From Aquarana catesbeiana (lineage: Eukaryota; Chordata; Amphibia; Anura; Ranidae), in NCBI RefSeq assembly GCF_042186555.1, contig NC_133324.1, forward strand, positions 200,465,640 to 200,529,639: a stretch of 64,000 nucleotides of DNA. The letters run 5' to 3'. The notes beneath the pieces are model-generated. The model was not told where the DNA came from. It was given only the letters and a program-made list of their open reading frames with translations, and did no database searches. How positions within the stretch are numbered: the stretch's first letter is position 1; each line of letters starts with the position of its first letter. Position numbers and translations under genes: made by a program. Positions 1-10,982 of the stretch are shown piece after piece.

Positions 1-504
1 TCTGACTGAGGGCATCAGCAAAATTATATCAGAACAAGGAGGGAAATGCAGTTCTTGTGCTATGCAAGCTGCCTTGAATTCATGCTGTCTAAGGGTTATC
101 AGCTGATGGATATTTGATAGTGAGGCTTCTACTGGGAGCAGACCCGGACTGGGCAGAAAGTGTGGCAGCAATGCTGACCATGTAACTACATGCACAGCTT
201 GCATAAGCACTGCATCCTGAAGATCCAATCAGCAAGCTGAGAGGTGCACACTGACCTTGCTAGCACAGATCTGCCTATGTGCAAAAGGGAATATCAGGAT
301 TACAAGATATTTCCTAGAAAGCCAAGAGTACACTGGCAAATGAATGTGTACAACATTCTTTATTTTAAAAAAGGAAGGGATGACTTAGGGTTTACATTCA
401 CTTAACTGTCATGATAAATGCATGAGTAAAAAATAAGTTTCCAAGTATTACCAGGTGTCTACACTAAATCAGAATTAACTGAAATAAAATACATTCAATA
501 GATA
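1..504. other. Unassigned intergenic DNA
   Basis: No coding region, terminal inverted repeat or recognisable repeat family is visible here. The sequence is moderately AT-rich and ends at the TA target duplication of the Tc1 element that starts at 507. Confidence 0.5.
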
Positions 505-506
505 TA

Positions 507-1764
507 CAGTGGGGACGGGAAGTATTCAGACTCCCTTAAATTTTTCACTCTTTAATATATTGCAGCCATTTGCTAAAATCAAGTTCATTTTTTTCCTCAT
601 TAATGTAGACACAGCACCCCATATTGACAGAAAAACACAGAATTGTGGACATTTTTGCAGATTTATTAAAAAAGAAAAACTGAAATATCACATGGTCCTA
701 AGTATTCAGACCCTTTGATCAGTATTTAGTAGAAGTACCCTTGTGATCTAATACAGCCATGAGTCTTTTTGCAAAAGATGCAACAAGTTTTTCACACCTG
801 TATTTGGGGATCCTCTGCCATTCCTCCTTGCAGATCCTCTCCAGTTCTGTCAGGTTGGATGGTAAACGTTGGCGGAAAGCCATTTTTAGGTCTCTCCAGA
901 GGTTGGTCTCATCAGACCAAAGAATCTTATTTCTCACCATCTTGGAGTCCTTTAGGTGTTTTTTAGCAAACTCCATGCGGGCTTTCATGTGTCTTGCACT
1001 GAGGAGAGGCTTCCGTCGGGCCACTCTGCCATAAAGCCCCGACTGGTGGAGGGCTGCAGTGATGGTTGACTTTCTACAACTTTCTCCCATCTCCCGACTG
1101 CATCTCTGGAGCTCAGGCACAGTGATCTTTGGGTTCTTCTTTATCTCTCTCACCAAGGCTCTTCCTCCCCGATAGCTCAGTTTGGCCGGAAGGCCAGCTC
1201 TAGGAAGGGTTCTGGTCGTCCCAAATGTCTTCCATTTAGGGATTATAGAGGCCACTGTGCTCTTAGGAACCTTAAGTGCAGCAAAAAATTTTTTTGTAAC
1301 CTTGGCCAGATCTGTGCCTTGCCACAATTCTTTCTCTGAGCTCTTCAGGCAGTTCCTTTGACCTCATGATTCTCATTTGCTCTGACATGCACTGTGAGCT
1401 GTAAGGTCTTATATAGACAGGTGTGTGGCTTTCCTAATCAAGTCCAATCAGTATAATCAAACACAGCTGGATGCAAATGAAGGTGTAGAGCCATCTCAAG
1501 GATGATTAGAAGAAATGGACAGCACCTGAGTTAAATATATGAGTGTCACAGCAAAGGGTCTGAATACTTAGGACCATGTGATATTTCAGTTTATCTTTTT
1601 TAATAAATCTGCAAAAAAGTCAACAATTTTGTGTTTTTCTGTCAATATGGGGTGTTGTGTGTACATTAATGAGGAAAAAAAATTAACTTAAATGATTTTA
1701 GCAAATGGCTGCAATATAATGAAGAGTGAAAAATTTAAGGGGGTCTGAATACTTTCCGTCACTG
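507..1764 (-). mobile_element. Tc1-like DNA transposon, internally deleted copy
   Basis: The ends are inverted repeats that begin CAGTGGGGACGG on the left and finish as the near complement on the right. TA dinucleotides flank both sides (505-506 and 1765-1766), the target duplication of Tc1/mariner transposons. The inverted match runs at least 60 bp inward. Length is 1258 bp against about 1631 bp for the related copy at 22632-24262. The missing part lies in the transposase. This copy is in the opposite orientation to the longer one. Confidence 0.95.
719..1388 (-). pseudogene. Tc1 transposase pseudogene, catalytic core deleted
   Basis: This is the broken cut-and-paste transposase of the enclosing element. 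The reading frame shows the N-terminal helix-turn-helix region (KVPKSTVASII, then a proline-rich linker and RALVREIKKNPKITV). The first catalytic Asp is present in ILWSDET. Directly after that motif the protein jumps to LWRDLK near the C-terminus, so the second Asp, the Glu and everything between are deleted. The probable start codon is the complement of 1386-1388, by comparison with the sister copy. A homopolymer frameshift near 1288-1296 separates the first ~30 codons from the rest. The frame then ends normally at SLVSTKY-like residues (GTSTKY). It cannot be catalytic. Family knowledge: intact Tc1 transposases have about 340 residues. Confidence 0.9.
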
Positions 1765-1854
1765 TATGCTACAATAAAGCACTCTATTCTTTGTTTGAGG
1801 AAGATAAGCAAAATACATGAGAATAGTGCTGCCTTGTTACTTTAGAAAGTTTAA

Positions 1855-2293
1855 AGCCGCGTACACACGAGCGGAATGTCTGACAGAAAAAGTCCAACAG
1901 AAGCTTTTCATCGACTATTTCGATCGTGTGTGGACTTCATCGGACTTTCTTTTTCGAAAATTCTGACGGACCTAGAAATAGAACATGTTCTAAATATTTC
2001 CGACGGAACCAATTCCTATTGGGAAAACCGATCATCTGTATGCTGTTCAGATGGACCAAAAACGACTTATGCTCTGATGCAAGTACGAGACGGAAGCTAT
2101 TGGCTATTGAACTTCCTTTTACTAGTCCCGTCGTAAGTGTTGTACGTCACCGCGTTCTTGATGGTCGGACTTTGGTCGGACTTTGGGTTGACTGTGTGTA
2201 GGCAAGACCGCTTGAATGGAATTCCGTTGGCGTTCCGACGAAAAAACCTTCGGAGTTTATTCCAACGGCAAAACCGGTCGTGTGTACGCGGCA
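1855..2293. mobile_element. Harbinger-type MITE, family 1, copy A
   Basis: Ends are inverted: GCCGCGTACACACG on the left and CGTGTGTACGCGGC on the right. TAA triplets flank both sides (1852-1854 and 2294-2296), matching the three-base TWA duplications of PIF/Harbinger transposons. It has no coding capacity. Three relatives lie at 15095-15535, 47352-47525 and 53170-53603. Assignment to Harbinger rests on duplication size and is an inference. Confidence 0.85.
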
Positions 2294-2296
2294 TAA

Positions 2297-3384
2297 ATCT
2301 CACAAAAAGTTCCTCTCTTCCAAAAAAATATCAATTATAAAGTAAAATCAGAGTAAATCCTTACAGTGCTCCCACTATAGTCTTACAGAACAGAATGGCT
2401 GCAGCTGTCTTGTCTTCTTAGGTCTTTTTGCTGCTTACAATAATTTTCTAATTTTTAATTTTTGTTTTGTCTTTATGCCCATCCTAATTCTCACTGCTGG
2501 GTTCTTCCGGTAAGGTTTTTAGTATGGTCTAATTGTATTTGTTTTTTGCACAGTAGATCAGATTCTTTCCTGCTGCTCTATTATCCATTGCTTATAAGGT
2601 CACATGATATGGAGTAGGGTCTAGTACGGAAGTCCTTTCCCTAGCCATATTGTTTTGGTATTGGACACCCAGTATCAAAATGGCGATTACGGCTCGACGC
2701 TGACGTCGAGCCATCTGACCTGTGTTTGCCGCTTTGGAATTGGTTTCGGATGCCCATAACCAAAATGGCGCCTGTGGCCTGATGCTTACGTCTCAGAACG
2801 AGGTCTGGCTCTATTTATGGTGGTGTGTCATTGCGTTGCCCGATCCCCATTGAAAACGTCACCTATGACGAAACGCGTCTGGGAGGGCACGCACTGTCAC
2901 CATGCTGTCTGTGAGGACGACGGGCTCCTGTGTTTGCTGGCCAGCATTTGTTTTTATGCAAATTTTATCCCTGTACATGTAAGTGCAATACTACCTCTTT
3001 TTTCTTAATAAATGGTTATACTGTATCACGCTATGGTCAGACTCTCTCTTTCCTGAGCCTACCCGGAGTGCATCTCAAGTACGGCCACGATCCAGGGAGA
3101 AGCTTAGGGGGTTGTCATTATCAAGTCCGATACCAGGTCCATTTCCTGTGGGTGTCCAGTAGCCATCCTTTGCAAGTGAAAAGCCGTGGCTGGGTTACAG
3201 CCAATAGCTTTCTTCTGATTACTATCTGGTAAGCAGACATTCTTTTACGGTGGTCAGGCACTCTTTCATAATGTGTGGAGTCACTGTGGTGTTATTCAAG
3301 AATTGAATTTATGAACTATTCTCATCACTCATTTACCTAATGTTATGGGCGCAGCTCTCTTTTAATTTATCTAAGGTAATCTGC
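2297..3384. other. Unassigned, probably repeat-derived region
   Basis: No gene is supported. Features seen: a CpG-bearing motif GACGAAACGCGTC at 2867-2879, a short inverted stretch around GACGTCGAGCC near 2700, and an AATAAA signal near 3006. Together these resemble a non-coding dispersed repeat or LTR fragment, but no boundaries could be found. Confidence 0.3.
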
Positions 3385-3928
3385 CTACCAGTTTTTCACT
3401 AATGAAATGTGAACATCATAGGTTACCGGGCAGTGGTATTCTGTCCATAAGATAATATGGCTTGCTTCCTTCAAGACTGCATGACTCCTGATCTCCCCTT
3501 GGTGACTGATATAGGTCACAGACGTGGTGTTATGCAATTGTACCCCAACTAGGTGTTCCTGAAAAAGAGGGGTCGAGTGGCGAAGAGCTACATTTATTAC
3601 CCTGATTTCCAAGCTTGGCTTGCTCTAGTGACCATGTCCCTTGAACTGTAAAGGATTGGAACAATCTTTCCCAGCCAGAAAGACAGGCATATGTCATTAT
3701 CACTTTCCAGAGATATGGCAGAAAAGCTGAGTTGATAACCCAGCAAGATAGGGAGTTCCTGGCCTGGCTGGATAGGTGTACGGGTAGATATGGAGAAGGA
3801 GCATGCTTGTTCCATGCCATCAGAATGTTGTGTTGGAGAGGTCTGGATGTAAATTGGGGAATGGAAAAGCTTTGAAGGAGGCCATCCCAAGGCCCAGACC
3901 TCTCGTGGAAAAATTCATAGGGGAGCAT
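3385..3928 (-). pseudogene. DIRS-like RT/RNase H remnant
   Basis: Two overlapping minus-strand frames carry an RNase H-like region of a DIRS tyrosine-recombinase retrotransposon. The upstream frame (3928-3530) shows CLSGWERLFQ and VQGTWSLEQA, matching the family pattern D-x-S-x-S-G-W-G followed by Q-G-x-W-S. The downstream frame (3612-3385) continues with IRVINVALRH, then NTTSVTYISHQG, KEASHIILWTEYHCP and ending VHISLVKNW, matching the DIRS pattern D-N-x-T-x-V-A-Y-I-N-x-Q-G-G, a helix, and H-I-P-G-x-x-N. A frameshift near 3600 separates the parts. The family's aspartate before N-T-T reads His. No tyrosine recombinase domain was found downstream (below 3385). Confidence 0.6.
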
Positions 3929-4417
3929 CTCTTTGACCCCAAGTCCCGAGAATTAGTTCTGAGATCAGTTTGTTCTCTGGAAAGAAGATTTTTGCTTGGG
4001 CTGTAGATTGGCAGCAGATTTTTGAATCTTGATCACCCAACTGAAAACCTAGAGCATCTGGATTGTCTTGTAGACGTTTGAGACAGAACAGAGATGAGTC
4101 CTTAAGAAGTAAGTTGTCTAGATAACCTGTGACCTGGATGACATGAGAAGGGCCAGAAGAGGTGCAAGTCTAAGAGCAAAAGATAGACCAAAGAGCAGTG
4201 CAACAAACTAGAAATTATTGTCTCCTATTGCAAATGATTGTTTCCTATTGCAAAGTGTGGAAAGCACTGATGAGGAGGATAAATGGGGATATGAATATAA
4301 GTATGTTGTGTGTGTGTGTACAGATGCCAAGTATTCCTCTTGTCTCAGAGAGGAAATCACTGACCTTACAGATTCAATGCAAAATTTTTGAATTTGAACG
4401 TTTTTTGCTTATAGATT

Positions 4418-5605
4418 TTAGGTCCAAGATGGGACAAATTCCCTCATTGGGTTTTCGAGCTCTGAACAGGTATGAATAGAATCCTTTGAACCTGTCCTCT
4501 TAACTGCTCCCTGGGACAAGAAAAAAAGTTTATGCAAATCTGATGGTCCTTGGGCAGATTTTGGTTGGTTTGAAAGAAGCTCTTTGGTCTTACACCGAAA
4601 GGAATGGCTGAACTTGGGCTTAGAAGTGCTATTCTGGGTAGAGCTTTGAAGTGGTCTGCATTTTGAGGAGGTAGAGGCTTCTGAGGAAGGGGGTTTTGTA
4701 ACTTTCCACTGGAAGGACCCTCCCTTCTGTGACATCTTTAGTGAATTTATCAAGTGCCTCATTAAACAGACATTCAACTTCAACAGAGTATCCATGTGAG
4801 ACATCTTTTGCAGGCAGCTTCTGCTGACCGGGCTTTAGGACACAAGATTCTGCGCATGTGAATGAAAATCAGAGCTATTCTGAAGATTTGTCATATAGCC
4901 TGTTCTAAAGCATCAACACAAATGACCAATGCAAGAGGTAATTGCTTTGTTAAAGTAAGGTCCTGAAAGACAGGATCATGTTGGTTGCTCAATATCCTAG
5001 TACAGTAAGCTGTGGTTTTGCAGACAGATATTTCAGAGCTGGGCCTGCAACAGCAAAGAAAGCCTTTAAGAGCCTCTCAAGCTTTCTATCAGCAAAATAT
5101 TTAAATCAAGGAACATAGGTACAGTAAGATGTTTTAAGACTGAGATGACAGGATTTACTACCGAACACAGCATTTCTTTGGAAAAAAAATTTCCCCACCG
5201 GATAAAAATGAGCAATGATTTTTGGAGGTGTGAAAATCTTTTCCTGGATTGGCCCAATTGTCATAAATTGTCCATTACATTTGTTTATGAATAGGGAATA
5301 TTTTTAGATTTAGCAAGTCTCTTTGTATCCAACAGGTCAAAAAGAGAAGAAGATGATTCAAGTGCGACAATGATAAGGTTTTTGCACACAGCAGAAGCGA
5401 GCATATCCAAATTGGCAACCATATTGCGTGAAGCCGCAACATAAGTAAAAAAGCTTGGAGGTGAGGAATCCTCCTCGGTCTCCTCTAACACCGCCTTTGG
5501 GTTCTCTTCATTACCTTCTACGTATGCCTCTTCTAGGGTAAGCATTTCAGTTAGAGATGGTGAAGCTGGTATTTTTGTAGTAAAGCCATTAGTTGTTTGA
5601 GACAT
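4418..5605 (-). pseudogene. Probable DIRS-like gag (ORF1) remnant
   Basis: Three minus-strand frames (5605-5285, 5257-5066 and 4804-4418) lie upstream of the RNase H remnant in the same orientation. The first begins with Met-Ser-Gln, has an acidic stretch (EETEEDSSPP) and then a helical segment (NMVANLDMLASAVCKNL). The last is rich in Ser, Lys and Pro. This order and composition resemble the poorly conserved first protein of DIRS elements. The call depends mostly on position relative to the RNase H remnant. A decayed host gene cannot be excluded. Confidence 0.35.
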
Positions 5606-5606
5606 T

Positions 5607-5786
5607 GGGGTTTATTTACTAAAGCTGGAAAGTGCAAAATCAGGCTCACTTCTGCATAAAAACCAATCAGATTCCAGGTTTCATTTCCAAAACTTAATTG
5701 AGCAAGATGAAGTTGGAAGCTGATTGGCTACCATGCAAATCTGCAACAGATTCTGAGTGCACCAGTTTTAGTAAATCTATTCACCT
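5607..5786. mobile_element. Small foldback MITE
   Basis: The left end GGGGTTTATTTACTAAAGC and the right end, around TTTTAGTAAATCTATTCACC, are approximately inverted. The inner arms also match in inverted sense (CTGGAAAGTGCA against TGAGTGCACCAG). It is about 180 bp and non-coding. Target duplication was not resolved. Confidence 0.65.
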
Positions 5787-5826
5787 GGAATCTGTCATTG
5801 CGGTTGAGGTTACTCACAAAGTGGAC

Positions 5827-5880
5827 ATACGAGGGTTCTTCAAAAAGTTTCCACACTTTTTTTTTTATAAGCTTCGCAGT
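5827..5880 (+). mobile_element. Possible mariner terminal repeat fragment
   Basis: A TA is followed by CGAGGGTTCTTCAAAAAGTT and a T-rich run, resembling mariner-type terminal repeats. No matching right end or transposase was found nearby, so at most a relic remains. The rest of 5787-6370 shows nothing recognisable. Confidence 0.3.
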
Positions 5881-6371
5881 CATTTTCACCACAGGGTGAC
5901 AAATCTTATACTAAACTGCAAGGTCAGCCGGCTTGCCAGACAGACTAGTCACATTACACTTTCAGACAGGAACAATTACTACTCCTTCCACCCTCACTGT
6001 TTCCAATAGTGACTAAATCAATTTCCTGCAAATATCCAAATGTTCTCATCAAATAAAGCCCTATAAGTGCTATATTGCGCTCTTTATATCAACAAAATAC
6101 TGATCAATCCAACTTACATGTACTCAAATAAACAAATATATATATAGTTCAGTCACATAAAGTCCATAATAAAGTGAATATATCTTCCATCTTGTGCAAG
6201 TTTATCCAATATCACCCTTTGTGCTCTGTCACAAGTCACACAATCTGCTCACCTGTAAGAATGTACCTATTATATAAATAGGTGACTGTGCGCTTTGTCC
6301 TGTAATCATGGCTTTCACTATCTCTTCTGGACTTCACTAAATTTACCAACAGCACCTCTCCTCTCCCACCA

Positions 6372-7797
6372 TATGTGAATTTATTGTTCTCCTCAGTCTT
6401 CACAAGGGAATCGGGGGGCTTCAGTAACCAAAACTGCAGTGTTTATCCTCATGACACATCACAGGAAGCACCCTCATGGTTAACAGAGGATAGAATTAAA
6501 ATTAGACTTGGGAAACTTAACATTAATAAATCACCAGGAGCAGATGGCTTGCATCTGAGGGTACTTAGGGAACTCAGTCAAGACCATTGTTCCTAATTTT
6601 TACTGCCAGTCTACTGAATGGAATGGTACCAGCTGATTGGAGAAAAGCCAATGTAGCACCAATATTTGTAGACGTTGTGTATCTGGATTTTGCAAAAGCA
6701 TTTGACACAGTTCCCTATAAATGTTTACTGTGCAAAATAAGGTCCGCTGGCATGGACCATAGGGTGAGTACCTGGATTGAAAACTGGCTACAAGGGCTAG
6801 TTCAGAGGGTGGTGATAAATGGGGAGTACTCGGAATGGTCAGGGGTGGGTAGTGGGGTCCCCCAGGGTCTGTGCTGGGACCAATCCTATTTAATTTGTTC
6901 ATAAACGACCTGGAGGATGGGGTAAACAGTTCAATCTCTGTATTTGCGGACGATACTAAGCTAAGCAGGGCAATAACTTCTCCGCAGGATGTGGAAATCT
7001 TGCAAAAAGATCTGAACAAAATAATGGGGTGGGCAACTACATAGCAAATGAGGTTTAATGTAGAAAAATGTAAAATAATGCATTTGGGTGGCAAAAATAT
7101 GAATGCAATCTATACACTGGGGGAGAACCTCTGGGGGAATCTAGGATAGAAAAGAACTCCGGTGTCCTAGTAGGGCTCAGCAATGGCATGCAATGCCAAG
7201 CTGCTGCTAACAAAGCAAACAGAATATTGGCATGCATTAAAAAGGGGATCAACTTCAGAGACAAAACAATAATAATTCCCTTCTATACAACTCTAGTCTG
7301 GCCGCACCTAGAGTATGCTGTCCAGTTCTGGGCACCAGTCCATACTGGAAATGGAGCGAGTACAAAGGAGGGCAACAAAGCTAATAAAGGGTCTGGAGGA
7401 TATTAGTTATGAGGAAAGGTTGCGAGCACTGAACTTATTCTCTCTGGAGAAGAGACGCTTGAGAAGGGATATGATTTCAATTTACAAATACTATACTGGT
7501 GACCCCACAATAGGGATAAAACTTTTTCGTGAAGGGGAGTTTAACGAGACACTTGGCCACTCATTTAAAATTAAAAGAAAAGAGGGTTAAACCTAAAACT
7601 ACGTATAGGGTTCTTCCAGGGATGTGGAATTCCCTTCCACAGGCGGTGGTCTCAATGGGGCGATAGTTTCAAGAAACTATTAGATAAGCATCTGAAGGAC
7701 CACAACATACAGGGATATACAATGTAATACTGACATATAATCACACACATAGGTTGGACTTGATGGTCTTTTTTCAACCTCACCTACTATGTAACGT
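6372..7797 (+). mobile_element. CR1/L2-type LINE, 5'-truncated copy
   Basis: A non-LTR retrotransposon fragment with a reverse transcriptase reading region followed by a short 3' UTR. The UTR ends with GGTTGGACTTGATGG, a T-rich stretch and CTACTATGTAA, the tail style of the CR1/L2 group. The endonuclease and ORF1 are absent. A related, longer copy lies at 14640-17805. Confidence 0.85.
6375..7640 (+). pseudogene. CR1/L2-type LINE reverse transcriptase pseudogene
   Basis: The protein would copy LINE RNA at the target site. Visible motifs in order: INKSPGADGLH (about 6525), then FAKAFDTVP (about 6690), GSGVPQG with the family's continuation shifted out of frame (about 6850), and FADDTKL in another frame (about 6940), which holds the catalytic Asp pair. 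The C-terminal region follows: a segment containing HLEYAVQFWAP (about 7308) and LFSLEKRRLRRDMISIYKYY (about 7435). An internal deletion joins the VAPIF segment directly to VYLDFAKAFD, removing roughly 60 codons of the palm/finger region. Frames change at least at 6587, 6880, 7188 and 7315. It is dead. Confidence 0.85.
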
Positions 7798-8896
7798 CAG
7801 GTTTCAAGCGCAGGAAAAGAACTTCTCCAAATCAGATTTACAGCTCAAAAACAATAAAAGACCATCATTGTGGGCTGTATTTAAACAAGATCCTTTATTT
7901 AAAGCAAATGTAAACCACTCACACGTTTAGAACACATCCAGCCAGTGCACTTTTGTAGGTTTGCTTTAAATATCTGCATCCCTTAAAAGTAAACATCGGC
8001 ATCACATCAATAGAAAAAACACTGTCCGTCTGGGTTTGCATGATGGCATCACGTATTTCCACCCTTGGTTCACTTTTATTCATGGAGTAGGGTGCCAAAG
8101 TTGGAAAAGCATGTCCGAGTATGCCGCAACCAGGGTGCAGACCATCCTGTAACAAAATACTTGTGGCAAAAGGGCAGTACCTTAGAAGAGATCTAGGCGG
8201 AGGTGGAGGTAAAGTGTGCAACCTGTGGTGTGATGTCACATAAGGTCATCCACCTGACTACGGTCTAAGTGGTTGAATTTTAGCATCAAGTTTGAAAAGT
8301 TTACACGGTGAAGTGAATAAATTTGAAACTCATTCCTGGTTTCCTGATAGTTATATTGCATACTGTTTAGGAATGGAGGCTACAGTAATGGTCCAATAAA
8401 CAGGGTAAGCCTGTCTTACTTGTCCATGATGCTGGTCCCTATACAGTGTCCAGGCTTCAACTGCCACGGTGGACTGGGTTCCATAGAGATGGACCACAGC
8501 TTTAGACCTGCATAAAACCCTGCGGCTAACGAAACACATTGCACAAAGTGCCGAGGTGACCCACACAGGATCTATTGCCTGAAGCAACATCACAGGCCAC
8601 CCACACAGTGTGAAGTCTAGGTCCCAAAGTTAGACTGAGGTTGCGCTGATCCAGATGCACTACTTCAATGGTAGTAGTAAAAAGAATTGAGGAGTTGATT
8701 GGAGGATTGATTAAAGATCCAAAGTAAAATAATAAACTAGTTAAGCTAAGAATGATTTCTCCGTAAGAAGAGGACCATTACCTTAGGACACTAGCGACAA
8801 AACTGGAGTAGGGTAGGGTAATAGGGAGACACACAGGGGGCATGTCCTCAAAATCTTTGCCAGTGTCCAATTGCCTAAAGATACCAGCCCATTACC
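7798..8896. other. Unassigned region
   Basis: No supported gene. The stretch 8341-8630 contains ACGAAACACATTGCAC near 8529, which loosely recalls the CGAAACGCG motif at 2869 and may be another dispersed repeat. Minus-strand open frames here (7919-8239, 8351-8593) match no family I recognise. Confidence 0.35.
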
Positions 8897-8899
8897 TTA

Positions 8900-9235
8900 G
8901 GGCCCATTCACACCAGAACGGGGTATGGGAAAACCATGTTCTGTGCGCATATCCCACACCACACTCAAACAGCACTGCAGTTGTGATCTGCAGTGGGTGT
9001 CAATATTAACGACACTCCAAACGCAAGTCGCAAATGCACTGTGTTTGCCTACAATGGATCGCATGGTGCATTAGTAAAATGCAATGTGGCTGTAGTGAGC
9101 TTCCAAAAGTAGTGCATGTACTACTTTTGGTGTGGTGCAGTGAAATTTAAACCCAATCTAAATGAATGGGCTCAAATCTCTCCACACTGAGCCACATCTG
9201 AATTGCACTAAAACGCGCCTGGTGCGAAGTGGTCC
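8900..9235. mobile_element. MITE with TTA duplication
   Basis: TTA triplets flank the element at 8897-8899 and 9236-9238. The ends GGGCCCATTCACACCAG and (inverted) GGACCACTTCGCACCAG match at 12 of 17 positions. It is 336 bp, non-coding, and CpG-containing inside. The TTA suggests a Harbinger-type origin. Confidence 0.65.
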
Positions 9236-9238
9236 TTA

Positions 9239-10120
9239 GAATATACAGTATTTTCCCATACTAATTTATTCACATTGACTAAAGTACCAATTTTACGCAC
9301 AACTGTACTTAAAATTTAAATTTACCAACCTTTAGTTGTTCTTTTAATGATGATTCTGCTCAAAAGAGATATTTGTTAAAAGTGACCATTTTTGGACTAA
9401 TTCTTGGGTGTTTCTAGAAATATCTATTCTTGCCCATCTTGAAGGCTCCACTACACAAAAAGATGCATTGCAAATCCTACAATTGCATTGGTTGTAATAT
9501 ACATTAAGTTAAAACTCCACGTAACAAACCTAGGAAGAGTTAACTGTCCAGCACCTAACAAAAACTGTAATATTTTTGGAGGACAGACCCTCTAAAATGA
9601 ATATTTATGCTAGCCTTCAAAATGCAAAAAACACCTTGAAATTCATTCTGTCATATGTAATATACAAATCAGAAAGACTTCATAAAAGCAGACAATAACA
9701 CATATGCCTGATCCTACTTCTGATAAGAAATAATTTACTTCTCCTTCAAGTCTCCTCTAGGCACATAAAATTAACTGTCAGAACTGTGTTTACTTCTGAT
9801 CAAGAGAATTGTTGCATTTAATATCACCTCTTAATCGAGCATCTATTTATCTTTTCACATCTAATTTCTCACTCAATGTCAAAAGCTGCATTTAAGCGAA
9901 GGAGTGAGTTATTGGCACTCATGCATGGACACAGGTCAGATGTAAACATTTACATTGCTTTAGAAAAGATGCTAGAAAATGTTTAGCATTAATAATCCAG
10001 GACATTTTGCATAGACACTTGCAGTACACTAGTTTTTTTCCCATATTTCCATGCTTACTGTATTAAATCAGACATAGCCTCTGATATGTTTTAAAAGAAA
10101 AGTATATTTTTTTTAAAAAA
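9239..10120. other. AT-rich unassigned DNA
   Basis: AT-rich sequence without terminal repeats, reading frames or recognisable family motifs. This is one of the few stretches that could be unique host DNA. Confidence 0.4.
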
Positions 10121-10600
10121 ACAATCCTACCTAGGTGGATGGTGCATTGGTTTAATGCTGCATCTGTCACCTCTAAGACCGAGCACTGAATGATCAAAGA
10201 CCGCTGATCGCTCGGTCTTCAGTGAGCAGAGAGCTGGTGACTGCCTCTCCAGCCCTCACTGGAGCACCGGGCTGTGGAGGGGATGGGTGCAGCTAGCTCA
10301 GGCTCTCAGGGACGCTGGCTGAGCCAGCTGTCGGTCCAGGCATCTGGGTGGATCCCGACATTAAATTCAACATCTCTCCAGAGTCTGGATTGGATCAGTG
10401 ACGTCAGTCCACAGAGGACTTTAACCAGCAGCCGACTCCCGATCAGCGCTCTCAGCCAATGGCAGAGAGCACGGATTGGAGTGTTCTGGCGAGTGGCAGC
10501 CCCCTGTCAGAACACAACAGCTCAGTGGGGGAGATCGCTGGACTTACACTTGCATGGTTAGTACAGCGTCTCCGACCACAGGTGTCAGTTTTTTAACCCG
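10120..10600. repeat. Dispersed repeat, copy 1 (paired with 20365-20730)
   Basis: Shared blocks with 20365-20730 include a segment around GCTCAGGCTCTC, then CAGGCATCTGGGTGGATCC, and a later GTGACGTCAG. The GC content is higher than in the flanks. The 95-codon open frame at 10274-10561 follows this repeat and is probably fortuitous. A poly(A) run of about 25 bases follows at 10611-10635. Confidence 0.55.
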
Positions 10601-10982
10601 CGGGGTTGCATAAAAAAAAAAAAAAAAAAAAAAAATCTGTTAGGGTGTACCCGGCTTTAGCATCTGTTTGCTGGGGCAAGATTCCAGCTGTGGAATGATG
10701 TATTCATGTTAATCTTGCTGTTCTTATGTTCTGTATGTACAGGTTTTGTCTCATGCAGCTCAGGCCCCTACTGCAGTCTCTCACTTTGTACCTTGCCAGA
10801 AAGGTACAAAAAAAAAAACAAAAACAACCAGCAAACATGCTGTATACACATGTACGACTGCATTTTCTATGCCCTATGGAGGCAGCACAGCTCCCTTTTA
10901 CAATAGTCTCCTCTTTGCATCACAGTGCCCCCCTTTACATCACAGTGCACCCCCCCCCCACACACACACACGCACGCCTTAA

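Noticed and set aside
5698..6009. 103-codon open frame as a host exon
   Set aside because: It begins inside a foldback MITE and runs through a mariner-like terminal repeat.
10274..10561. 95-codon open frame
   Set aside because: It lies in a dispersed repeat, has no recognised domain, and the sister copy does not preserve the frame.
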